Under the pieces are notes generated by a model. That model was not told the DNA's origin and did no database searches. It worked only from the letters and a program-made list of their open reading frames with translations. 64,000 nt of DNA from assembly GCF_001590865.1 (NCBI RefSeq), contig NZ_BBUY01000020.1, positions 41,073 to 105,072 of the forward strand, read 5' to 3'. A program made the position numbers and the translations under genes. Below, piece by piece: positions 51,745 through 59,872 of the stretch. Origin of the DNA: Streptomyces sp. NBRC 110611. GTDB taxonomy: Bacteria; Actinomycetota; Actinomycetes; Streptomycetales; Streptomycetaceae. Position 1 is the stretch's first letter. The number at the start of each line of letters is the position of its first letter.

Positions 51745-51924
51745 ATGGACGCCAGCACGATCGAGCGGCAGTCGCAGCCCGCGACCGCCGCAACGACCAC
51801 GGACTCCTTCGGCCTCGACATCAGGGTCCTGGAGTCCGGTGACGGGTCCGCCGCACTGATCAACCTGACCGACGATGGGTGCAAGCCCAGCTGCCAGGGG
51901 TCTTGCGCCACCAACGTGGCCTGA
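51745..51924 (+). CDS. lanA3: FxLD family lanthipeptide precursor 3
   Basis: ATG 51745 with AGGAGA 7 bp upstream encodes 59 residues. The motif is F-G-L-D (DSFGLDIRVLESGDG), preceded by a Ser/Thr/Ala-rich extension. The core is LTDDGCKPSCQGSCATNVA, again C-x3-C-x3-C, with few Ser/Thr between cysteines. It ends in the same ATNVA as precursor 2. A strong hairpin follows the stop, then the dehydratase gene. Confidence 0.92.
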   Translation: MDASTIERQSQPATAATTTDSFGLDIRVLESGDGSAALINLTDDGCKPSCQGSCATNVA

Positions 51925-51940
51925 CCTCGCCGCATCGTCC

Positions 51941-51984
51941 GGTGCCGGCCCGTACAGCGAGTGCTCGCTGTACGGGCCGGCACC
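51941..51984 (+). terminator. Attenuator-like hairpin between precursors and lanB
   Basis: A perfect inverted repeat with 21-bp arms (51941-51961 with 51964-51984) and only TG between them. It lies 16 bp after the last precursor stop and 28 bp before the dehydratase start, a position where partial termination would raise precursor over enzyme transcripts. Confidence 0.85.
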
Positions 51985-52012
51985 ACCGGACTTCACGAAT
52001 CAGGGAGGGCGC

Positions 52013-55000
52013 ATGGATTCCAGGAACGGCGGGCTGCTGTATCGGAGCGCGGATGTGGCACTTGTCCGGGCCACCCGCTACGCCAAGCTGCCGCTGCCAG
52101 CGTGGCCGGACTTCACCGACGACTCACCGGGCCAGGTGAGGCGGTGGCAGACGTGGCTGCGCGAGGTCTGGGCGATCGAGACGGTCACCGAGGCCATCGA
52201 GCATGCGAGTCCCCTGCTCGCCCGGCAGGTAGAGGCGATGTGCTCGGCCTCTGCCCCGGAGGCCCGTCAACTGCGCCGCACGCTGGTTTCTGTGATCCGG
52301 TATGTGCTGCGGATGACTGGCCGCGCGACGCCCCACGGTCTGTTCGCGGGAATCGCGCCCGTCTCCTTCGGGTCTGAGCCCAGTGTGGCCTGGGGCGACT
52401 GGCATCGCGCCATCGCACGGGCCGACGCGGCGTGGATCAGCGACGTGATCACCCGCCTCGAAGCATGCCCGGCCCTGTTGCAGCGATTGCCCGTAATGGC
52501 CAACACCACGGCGTTCGTACGGGGCGACCGGCTGATCGTGCCCTACCCGCCCCGGTCGCGCCGGACGGGCAGCACCCGACCGGCTGAGGTGTCCCTGCGA
52601 TTAACGTCCGCCGTCCGGATCGCTGTCGACGCTGCCCGAGCCCCCATCCGCTTCGCCGAGCTGGTGGACACCGTGAGAGCCGAGTTCCCCGAGGCATCAG
52701 CGCCCCGGGTGGCTGGTCTGGTCACCAGCCTGGTGCACAACAGCGCCCTCATCAGCAGCCTGCACGCGCCGTCCGCGACTCTCGACGCTCTCGACCATCT
52801 GGTGAAGCAGGCCGAGGCCGCCGACGCCGGCGATGTGCCATTGGTAGCGGACCTCATCATGCAGCTGCGGGCGGTCCGCGACGGCATGGTCCAGCACAAC
52901 CAGGCTCTCACGCCGACGGACGGGCGGCGCCTGCGCACCGGCCTGCGCGACAAGATGAGGGCGATGAGCAGCGTCGCGGATCAACCGGTGGCGGTGGATC
53001 TGCGCATGGACTGCTCGCTCGTCCTGCCCTCGTCCGTTGCCCGCGAGGCAGAGAAGGCGGCCTCCGCACTGGCCCGCCTCACCGCGTTCCCCTTCGGCAC
53101 GCCTGCGTGGAAAGACTTCCACAACCGCTTCTTCGAGCGGTACGGCGTCGGCTCCCTGGTCCCTGTTCTGGACGTGGTGGACCCGGATGCCGGGCTAGGG
53201 TTCCCAGCCGGCTATCTGGATGCAGAACCCGAACAACGAGAGGCACTGAGCCCCCGCGAGCAGCAGCTGCTCTCGCTCGCCCAGGCGGCTGCGCTCGACG
53301 GCCGCGACGAGATTCAGCTGGATGAGGACCTGATCAACGACCTCACAGTCGGGGACCAGGAGCAGATGCAGCTGCCGCCTCACCTGGAGCTGCGCTTCCA
53401 GCTTCATGCCACCTCCCCAGCCGCACTCGCCGAGGGAGACTTCGCTCTCACCGCCCTTGGCCCTTCGCGCGGCATCGGCACCACGAGCGGCCGGTTCCTC
53501 GGCCTGCTGGACCCGACCGACCAAGCCCGGGCTGCCTCCGTGCTGGAACAGCTGCCCGTGGCCGCACCCGGCGCGTTACCCACCCAGGTCTCCTTCGCGC
53601 CCCTGGATCGCAGTGACGCCCACGTCACCCGTGCGCCCGAGCTGCTGCCGGCCGTGATCAGCCTCGCCGAACACCGGCCGCCCGACGCACGGACCATCGC
53701 GCTCGACGACCTGGCCGTGGGCTGCGACCGAAGCAGGCTCTACCTTGCCTCTCTCTCCCGCGGGTGCCTGCTGGATCCGATAACCCTGCACGCCCTCGAC
53801 CTGCGAGCCCACACACCTCCGCTTGCGCGGTTCCTTGTCGAGATCAGCAGATCTCAGTGCGCCGTCCTGACTCCGTTCCCGTGGATCGCAGCCGCGACGC
53901 TGCCGTTCCTGCCGCGCGTGCGCTACGGACGCGCGGTCCTCTCCCCCGCCCGCTGGCGTCTGAATCGTTCGGACGTGGCCGACCGGCGCGCCTCATGGGA
54001 GCAATGGAACAAGGCAGTGGAGGAGTGGCGAACTCGGCGCCGAGTACCGGAAGTCGTCGCGCTCACCGACGGCGACCGGCTGCTGCCGCTGGACCTCTCC
54101 GAGAGCGCGCACCTGGTGCTGCTGCGTGCCCATCTGGAGACAGCTGAATCCGCCGTGCTTACCGAAGCCGGCCCCGATGGCGGCTGGTTCGAGGGGCGGG
54201 CTCACGAGGTCGTCGTCCCCATGACGGCTGCTTGTGCTCCGCAGTGGCCGAAGGTGCCGCCCGTGACCATCGACCGCGTACTCACGCGCGACCACGGCTA
54301 TCTGCCGGGTGCCTCGCCCTGGCTGCTGGTCAAGCTGTACGGGCATGTCGAGCGGCACGCCGAAATCCTGGCCCACCACCTGCCCGGCCTCCTAGCGAAG
54401 TGGGATGAGCCACCGACGTGGTGGTACATGCGCTACCGCGACCCCCGGTGGCACCTGCGGCTGCGCGTCGCGACACCCGAGCCCGCCGACTTCGAGACGG
54501 TCGCGAGCCGCGTCAGCGCATGGGCGGCGCAGCTTCGGCGTCGCGGCCTGCTGAGCGACATGCAGTTCGCCACCTCCTACCCGGAGGCCGGCCGGTGGGG
54601 CGCGGGCCAGCTGATGCGCTTGGCCGAGGAAGTCTTCGCCGCGGACTCGCGCACGCTGGCCGTACAGTTCGCCCAGCCCAACCGCCCCCATCCACAGGCT
54701 CTCGCCGCAGCGAACTTCGTCTCGCTCGCCGCCGCTTTCACTGGCAGCACGCAGGAGGGCATGGACTGGCTGATCACGTACGGAAGGATCACGGACCCGC
54801 GCCCCCTGGACCGGCAAGTGCTCGGCGAGGCGGTACGCCTGGCCGACCCGACGGACGACTGGGCGGCGCTGCGTGCCGCCGCCGGCGGGCCGGCCGTCGT
54901 CGCCGCGTGGGCTGATCGCGACCAAGCAGTCGCCCGCTACCGGGCCCAGCTGCGCGAAGCCGACGGCATCGACCCCAACACGGTCCTCGACTCGCTGTTA

Positions 55001-55105
55001 CACGCCCACCACATCCGGACCGTCGGCATCGACAAAGACGACGAGCGCACCTGCGTACGGCTTGCCCGCGCAGCCGCCCTGGCCTGGAGAGCACGGAGGG
55101 GATGA
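52013..55105 (+). CDS. lanB: Full-length lantibiotic dehydratase (LanB)
   Basis: Class I dehydratases use glutamyl-tRNA to glutamylate Ser/Thr in the precursor and then eliminate glutamate, giving dehydroamino acids. This 1030-aa protein has the large N-terminal glutamylation domain (about 35-680: VIRYVLRMTGRATPHGLFAG near residue 95, LEIS-like region ARFLVEISRSQ near 605) and the C-terminal elimination (SpaB-C) domain (about 760-1020: SPWLLVKLYGHVERHAEILA, WWYMRYRDPRWHLRLR). ATG 52013 has AGGGAGGG upstream. Its stop overlaps the lanC start (ATGA). Confidence 0.95.
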   Translation: MDSRNGGLLYRSADVALVRATRYAKLPLPAWPDFTDDSPGQVRRWQTWLREVWAIETVTEAIEHASPLLARQVEAMCSASAPEARQLRRTLVSVIRYVLRMTGRATPHGLFAGIAPVSFGSEPSVAWGDWHRAIARADAAWISDVITRLEACPALLQRLPVMANTTAFVRGDRLIVPYPPRSRRTGSTRPAEVSLRLTSAVRIAVDAARAPIRFAELVDTVRAEFPEASAPRVAGLVTSLVHNSALISSLHAPSATLDALDHLVKQAEAADAGDVPLVADLIMQLRAVRDGMVQHNQALTPTDGRRLRTGLRDKMRAMSSVADQPVAVDLRMDCSLVLPSSVAREAEKAASALARLTAFPFGTPAWKDFHNRFFERYGVGSLVPVLDVVDPDAGLGFPAGYLDAEPEQREALSPREQQLLSLAQAAALDGRDEIQLDEDLINDLTVGDQEQMQLPPHLELRFQLHATSPAALAEGDFALTALGPSRGIGTTSGRFLGLLDPTDQARAASVLEQLPVAAPGALPTQVSFAPLDRSDAHVTRAPELLPAVISLAEHRPPDARTIALDDLAVGCDRSRLYLASLSRGCLLDPITLHALDLRAHTPPLARFLVEISRSQCAVLTPFPWIAAATLPFLPRVRYGRAVLSPARWRLNRSDVADRRASWEQWNKAVEEWRTRRRVPEVVALTDGDRLLPLDLSESAHLVLLRAHLETAESAVLTEAGPDGGWFEGRAHEVVVPMTAACAPQWPKVPPVTIDRVLTRDHGYLPGASPWLLVKLYGHVERHAEILAHHLPGLLAKWDEPPTWWYMRYRDPRWHLRLRVATPEPADFETVASRVSAWAAQLRRRGLLSDMQFATSYPEAGRWGAGQLMRLAEEVFAADSRTLAVQFAQPNRPHPQALAAANFVSLAAAFTGSTQEGMDWLITYGRITDPRPLDRQVLGEAVRLADPTDDWAALRAAAGGPAVVAAWADRDQAVARYRAQLREADGIDPNTVLDSLLHAHHIRTVGIDKDDERTCVRLARAAALAWRARRG

Positions 55106-56367
55106 CCATGGAACTGCGCGAATCCGCGGGAGCAGCCGTCGACACGATCGCCGACCGCCTCGCCACACCGGACCACGCCTGCGGCCTGGACCTGAAGCAA
55201 GGGTGGTGGCCGCAGTCCCTGGCGCACGGCGCCGTCGGCGTGGCGCTGCTGCACATCGAGCGGGCCCGCACCGAGCACGGCCCGTGGCAGCGGGCCCACG
55301 CCTGGCTCTCATGCGCCGCCGCCGATCCAGCAGTCGGCGGCGACGGCAGCCACCTCTACTACGGGGCACCGGCGCTCGCCTTCGCGCTGCACGCTGCAGC
55401 AGACCGGCCCGGCCGCTACGCCCGCGCTCTCGACACCCTCGACCGGCACATCGCTGCGGCGGCACGCCAGCGCCTTGAGCGAGCCCACGCCCGCATGGAC
55501 CGGGGCGAGATGCCCGCGCTGGCGGAGTTCGACACCATCCGCGGCCTGAGCGGCATGGGCGCCCTCCTGCTGCGCCGCGACGTACACACCGAACTGCTCC
55601 GCGACGTCCTCAGCTACCTCGTGCGGCTGACCGAGCCGGTCAAGCACGACGGGGAACTCCTGCCCGGCTGGTGGAGCCACCTTGCCCCCTCCGGCAAACC
55701 GTCCCCGGACTACCCCGAGGGGCACGCCAACAACGGCCTCGCCCACGGCATCGCCGGCCCGCTCGCCCTGCTGGCCCTGTCCGCTCGACATGGCATCACC
55801 GTGAACGGCCACACCGAGGCCATCCGGCGGGTCTGCGCCTGGCTCGACCGGTGGCAGCAGGACGGACCGGCGGGCCCGTGGTGGCCGTACTGGATCACCC
55901 GCGAGCAGCTCCGATCTGGACAGCCGGGCCATGGGCCGTACCGCCCGTCCTGGTGCTACGGGACCGCGGGCTTCGCCCGCGCACAGCAGCTCGCCGCCCT
56001 CGCCACCGGCAACACCGTACGCCAACGCATGTCCGAGGACGCGCTATTGCGCGCCATAACCGACCCCGACCAGCTCAACGAGACCGTCGACCTCTCCCTG
56101 TGCCATGGCTTCGCCGGGCTGGCGTATATCACTCAGCTCGTGGCCGCCAAATCGATCACCTCCGGACTGACCGAGTGCCTGCCCCGCCTCCTTGCCCCGA
56201 TCACCGGCACTGCTCCCGATGAACTGGCCGCTTCGCTGCTGCACGCGCCAGACGGCGGGGACATCGGGCTCCTTGAAGGGGCAGCGGGCACTGCCCTCGC
56301 ACTCCACTCCTTCCAGGCCGACACATCGTCCATGTCTGGCTGGGACTCCTGCTTCCTGATCAACTGA
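55102..56367 (+). CDS. lanC: Lanthionine synthetase C (LanC)
   Basis: LanC is a zinc cyclase that adds cysteine thiols to dehydroamino acids, forming lanthionine rings. The zinc ligands are visible as Cys286 (SWCYGTAG), Cys334 and His335 (LCHGFAGL), and a GHANNGLAHGIAGPLALL block contains the catalytic His region. The 421-aa length is normal. Its ATG overlaps the lanB stop. The cytosolic enzyme would close rings using the three cysteines of each precursor. Confidence 0.95.
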   Translation: MTMELRESAGAAVDTIADRLATPDHACGLDLKQGWWPQSLAHGAVGVALLHIERARTEHGPWQRAHAWLSCAAADPAVGGDGSHLYYGAPALAFALHAAADRPGRYARALDTLDRHIAAAARQRLERAHARMDRGEMPALAEFDTIRGLSGMGALLLRRDVHTELLRDVLSYLVRLTEPVKHDGELLPGWWSHLAPSGKPSPDYPEGHANNGLAHGIAGPLALLALSARHGITVNGHTEAIRRVCAWLDRWQQDGPAGPWWPYWITREQLRSGQPGHGPYRPSWCYGTAGFARAQQLAALATGNTVRQRMSEDALLRAITDPDQLNETVDLSLCHGFAGLAYITQLVAAKSITSGLTECLPRLLAPITGTAPDELAASLLHAPDGGDIGLLEGAAGTALALHSFQADTSSMSGWDSCFLIN

Positions 56368-56384
56368 CCATGGAAAGAGGACGC

Positions 56385-58481
56385 ATGACACATGGCGAGT
56401 GGCCCCAGCGCGTCATTCAGTTCGCCGACTGGTCCAGCGCGGAGACCGTAGCGGTGGAACATCTGCTGCCGCTGCTGGACAGCCAGGATGGCGGGCTCAC
56501 CCAGTGGTCATTTCTGCGCAAGTATCCCTCCTGGCGTCTGCGCTACCGCCCCACGGGCCCCGACGACGCGGAGCGGCTCGACCGCGCGCTGGACGAGCTG
56601 GTCAACATAGGCGTGCTCGACTCCTGGACACCGGGCCTCTACGAGCCCGAGACGATCGTGTTCGGGGGCTCCGCAGCCATGGAGGCCGCGCACGTCCTGT
56701 TCCACCACGACAGCCGCCACGTCCTCGACCACCTCGCCCGCCAGCCTGCGCAACCGAACACGCCCGGCCTGGGCCGACGCGAGCTGGCGATCCTGCTGCT
56801 CAGCGTGGCCATGCGCGGCGCCGGGCTGGACTGGTACGAGCAGGGCGACGTGTGGGCGAAGATCGCTGCGGAGCGTACAGATGGCAGCGGGCCGCCTCCG
56901 CCCGCCCGGCTCAAGAGCGCCGTTCACCGGCTCATGACCGTCGACGTCAGCTCGACCAGCCGCCTCGTCACAGGCGGCCGCCTTGCACCCTTGGCCGACT
57001 GGATCGCCACGTTCGACCGGCTTGGCCAGCAACTCGCCGACCTCAATCACCGCGGTCATCTGGAGCGCGGACTCCGCGCCGTGCTCGCCCACCACGGAAT
57101 CTTCCACTGGAACCGCTTGGGCCTCCCCAGGGAGGACCAGCGCGCACTGTCAACACTAGCCAGAGAGGTAGTCATGGGAACGAGGGACAACGCTGCGTCC
57201 ACCCCGACCGAAGAAGCCCCCGGCACTACGGTCAGCGGGGTGAACAGTGACACGATCGAAGAGACCCCCGCCGAGCGCCTGCGCACCAAGCTGATCGACC
57301 GGCTGGTCGAGGACGGGTCCGTCCGTACACCCCGTGTGGAAGAAGCAATGCGGGCGGTGCCCCGCCACCTCTTCGTGCCGAACGCTCCGCTGGAGGAGGC
57401 GTACGGGAACGCACCCGTCAACACCAAGTTCGACGACGGCGGCGCATCCATCAGCTGCGCTTCCCAGCCCGACATCGTGGGGATCATGCTGGAGCAGCTG
57501 GAAGTCGAACCGCGGCAGAAGGTGCTGGAGCTGGGGGCCGGCACGGGCTTCAACGCCGGGCTCCTGGGCTATCTGGTCGGCGAGGAGGGCCACATCACCA
57601 CCATCGACGTGGACGACGACATCGTGGAGGGCGCCCGCTTCGGGCTGGCCGCCGCGGGTATCAACAACGTGACGGTCATCCTCGGTGACGGGGCAGTCGG
57701 CTACGCCGGCAACGCACCGTATGACCGCATCGTCGCCACGGTGGGCGCCCACGCAGTTCCCCACGCCTGGCTTGACCAGCTCGCCCCCGGCGGACGCCTG
57801 CTCACGCCGCTGCGGCTACGTGGCAGCGTTTCCCGCTCCATCGCCTTCGAGCACAGGGACGGCGCATGGCGCAGCGTCGGAAGCAAAATGAACACGTTCA
57901 TGCCGCTCAGGCACGGTATCGCCGACGACCCGCGCACCTTCGTGCCACTCACCCCCGACAACACCGTCACGCTCGTGGCCAACGGAGACCAGACGGTCGA
58001 CGCGGACGGGCTGGCAGGCATTCTCCAGCAGCCACGCACCGAGGCGTGGACGGGCGTGAACTTCCGGGGCCCGGAGTCGGCCGAATGGCTGGAGCTGTGG
58101 CTGGCCTGCGCGATGCCGAACGGGCTCAGCCGGATGACAGTCAAGAAGGAAGCCATCGAAAGCGGCCTGCTCACAGCCCCGTACATGAGCTCCGGCACAA
58201 TCTTCGAGAAGGGTGGGCTCGCTTACCTGACCCGTCGCACAGCCGCCGAGAAGGCGCCGGATGGCGCCACCCTGTACGAGTTCGGCGTCATCGGCCACGG
58301 TTCCGGTGGCCACGAACTGGCCGGACGGGTCGCTGCAGAAGTCCGCACCTGGGACCGCGACTTCCGGGGCCGCGAGGTCGAGTTTGAAATCCAACCCCTC
58401 GCCGCCGCGCCGCCAGCTCCGAAGCCTGGCCGTTTCGCCTTCGACAACGCCTTGAACCGCATCATCATCGAGTGGCAGTGA
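56385..58481 (+). CDS. SpaB-C-like domain fused to FxLD-system PIMT methyltransferase
   Basis: A 698-aa two-domain protein. Residues 1-255 match the thiopeptide-type bacteriocin biosynthesis (SpaB-C) domain: FADWSSAETVAVEHLLPLL, then WSFLRKYPSWRLRYRP. Residues 290-690 match the L-isoaspartyl O-methyltransferase-like enzyme of FxLD systems: RAVPRHLFVPNAPLEEAYGN, then VLELGAGTGFNAGLLGYLVG as SAM site. Related enzymes methylate a conserved Asp in the lanthipeptide, giving succinimide and isoaspartate. ATG 56385 is chosen (AGAGGA upstream) over ATG 56370. Residue 264 is an internal ATG (57174) with GAGAGG 5 bp upstream, so the methyltransferase may also be made alone. Confidence 0.92.
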   Translation: MTHGEWPQRVIQFADWSSAETVAVEHLLPLLDSQDGGLTQWSFLRKYPSWRLRYRPTGPDDAERLDRALDELVNIGVLDSWTPGLYEPETIVFGGSAAMEAAHVLFHHDSRHVLDHLARQPAQPNTPGLGRRELAILLLSVAMRGAGLDWYEQGDVWAKIAAERTDGSGPPPPARLKSAVHRLMTVDVSSTSRLVTGGRLAPLADWIATFDRLGQQLADLNHRGHLERGLRAVLAHHGIFHWNRLGLPREDQRALSTLAREVVMGTRDNAASTPTEEAPGTTVSGVNSDTIEETPAERLRTKLIDRLVEDGSVRTPRVEEAMRAVPRHLFVPNAPLEEAYGNAPVNTKFDDGGASISCASQPDIVGIMLEQLEVEPRQKVLELGAGTGFNAGLLGYLVGEEGHITTIDVDDDIVEGARFGLAAAGINNVTVILGDGAVGYAGNAPYDRIVATVGAHAVPHAWLDQLAPGGRLLTPLRLRGSVSRSIAFEHRDGAWRSVGSKMNTFMPLRHGIADDPRTFVPLTPDNTVTLVANGDQTVDADGLAGILQQPRTEAWTGVNFRGPESAEWLELWLACAMPNGLSRMTVKKEAIESGLLTAPYMSSGTIFEKGGLAYLTRRTAAEKAPDGATLYEFGVIGHGSGGHELAGRVAAEVRTWDRDFRGREVEFEIQPLAAAPPAPKPGRFAFDNALNRIIIEWQ

Positions 58482-58482
58482 G

Positions 58483-59583
58483 ATGGACGCCAGCCAGATA
58501 GCACGACGGTTTCCGCTGGTGGCCCGTCCGCGCCCAGCATGCCTGCCCCTCGCCGAACGGGTTGAGGAAATCGCCGACTTGGCGCGCTCCGCCAGGCGCG
58601 ACGGCAAGCTCACCTCAGCCGCTGTCGCTCAGAACAAGGCGGCTCTGATCGCCAGCGACTGCGGTATGCCGGAACTCGCGCGCGCTCTGTGCTGGCGCCA
58701 CACCGAGGTCTACCTGTGCGCCCAGCCCCTGGGTGCACAGGAGGCTCGGTATGCCCTGGAACCCCTCGTCAACCTCGCCCGTCTGCTCATTCGCGACGGC
58801 GATGGTGACGGTGCCTACCAACTGCTCGATACCCTGAACCGAGCAGCCAGATCACGCGGAGAAGCCGTCATCGACGGCCGCGTCTTATCCTTTCGAAACC
58901 TCACGTCCTCAGACGACGACCACCGACAGCTCTGCCAATGGCTGTGGACCACCCTGCTCGGTGACGGAACCCGTGCCCTCGTGGCAGCTGGCCGATGGGA
59001 CCGCGCACGGGCACACGCCCAGCGGCATCGCGGAGTCGGCAACCGGCTCTTCGACGGGCGCCAAGTGGAAGCCTTGGCCCGCTGCCTCGGCGGAGAGCCC
59101 GCCTCAGCCTTGGAGTTCCTCAAGCGCAGCACACTGTCCGAAGGGTGGGAACGCGCTGTTGCCTCTTGCCTCGGTGCCCTGTGCCTCGCGATCTCGGGGA
59201 ACCCGGACTCAGCCTCCGTCGCGGCTATGGTCAGGGACTACCTCAGCCTCGATTGTGCGCGCGAACTCGCCGTGTTTCGTACCCGCGTGGGTCTTACCGT
59301 GGTCGATCTCTCCAACAGGGACGCAGCCGCTGAGGTCTATGACCGGATCGTTGATGAAGCGGCGACATTCGGAGACGGATATGTCGCGCGCGAGGTACTT
59401 GCTTGCGCACGCTACCGTGAACAGCTGAGCTCCGCTGAGCGACGTGGTCTGTCCGCGGTCGTCGTCTCCGCAGGGCTCGGCCAAGGCCATATGCCCCGGA
59501 ACCTGGAACAGGATCTGCTTAGCGCCGTAGGGATGAGCGCGGCAGCTACGGAACGCGCCCTGGCCACAACTTCTCTGCGCTGA
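58483..59583 (+). CDS. Hypothetical protein, helical repeat type
   Basis: A 366-aa soluble protein, nearly all helix, starting 1 bp after the methyltransferase stop and so translated with it. The N-terminal block LTSAAVAQNKAALIASDCGM and the repeated A/L-rich helix pairs suggest a TPR-like scaffold. There is no catalytic motif. Similar proteins seem to accompany FxLD loci, but the role is unknown; it might bind the precursor or a modifying enzyme. A degenerate copy of its N-terminal segment follows at 59639. Confidence 0.8.
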   Translation: MDASQIARRFPLVARPRPACLPLAERVEEIADLARSARRDGKLTSAAVAQNKAALIASDCGMPELARALCWRHTEVYLCAQPLGAQEARYALEPLVNLARLLIRDGDGDGAYQLLDTLNRAARSRGEAVIDGRVLSFRNLTSSDDDHRQLCQWLWTTLLGDGTRALVAAGRWDRARAHAQRHRGVGNRLFDGRQVEALARCLGGEPASALEFLKRSTLSEGWERAVASCLGALCLAISGNPDSASVAAMVRDYLSLDCARELAVFRTRVGLTVVDLSNRDAAAEVYDRIVDEAATFGDGYVAREVLACARYREQLSSAERRGLSAVVVSAGLGQGHMPRNLEQDLLSAVGMSAAATERALATTSLR

Positions 59584-59638
59584 CGAAGGCTCGGCCGTCA
59601 GCCGCAGGAAAGCTCATACACCACAGGCGCATCGGGGG

Positions 59639-59701
59639 GACTACGCCGCGCTGATCGCCTCCGACGTCGGGACGCCTGACCTGGCAACCGAGCTGCACTG
59701 A
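59639..59701 (+). pseudogene. Fragment of a paralogue of the upstream protein
   Basis: Twenty codons read GDYAALIASDVGTPDLATEL and then His-stop, closely similar to residues 50-70 of the upstream 366-aa protein (AALIASDCGMPELARAL). It lacks a start and the rest of the gene. It suggests that a second copy was lost between this gene and the exporter. Confidence 0.55.
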
Positions 59702-59872
59702 AGCGATTCAGCCAAGATCTCACAACGGCCGGGTGCGGTGAGGCAGGGGTGCGCGCCGAGCTCATCGCGCAATCGCGGGGCGACGACACGACCGAAACAC
59801 GTGTGTTCGAAAAGCTGATGTGCGTCGTTGGTCCCGACACCGACAGTAGGTACGCAACTTACCTGGGAGGAA

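Noticed and set aside
51875..52012. Upstream extension of lanB across the hairpin
   Set aside because: It would translate through the end of precursor 3 and the inverted repeat; LanB homology begins at 52013.
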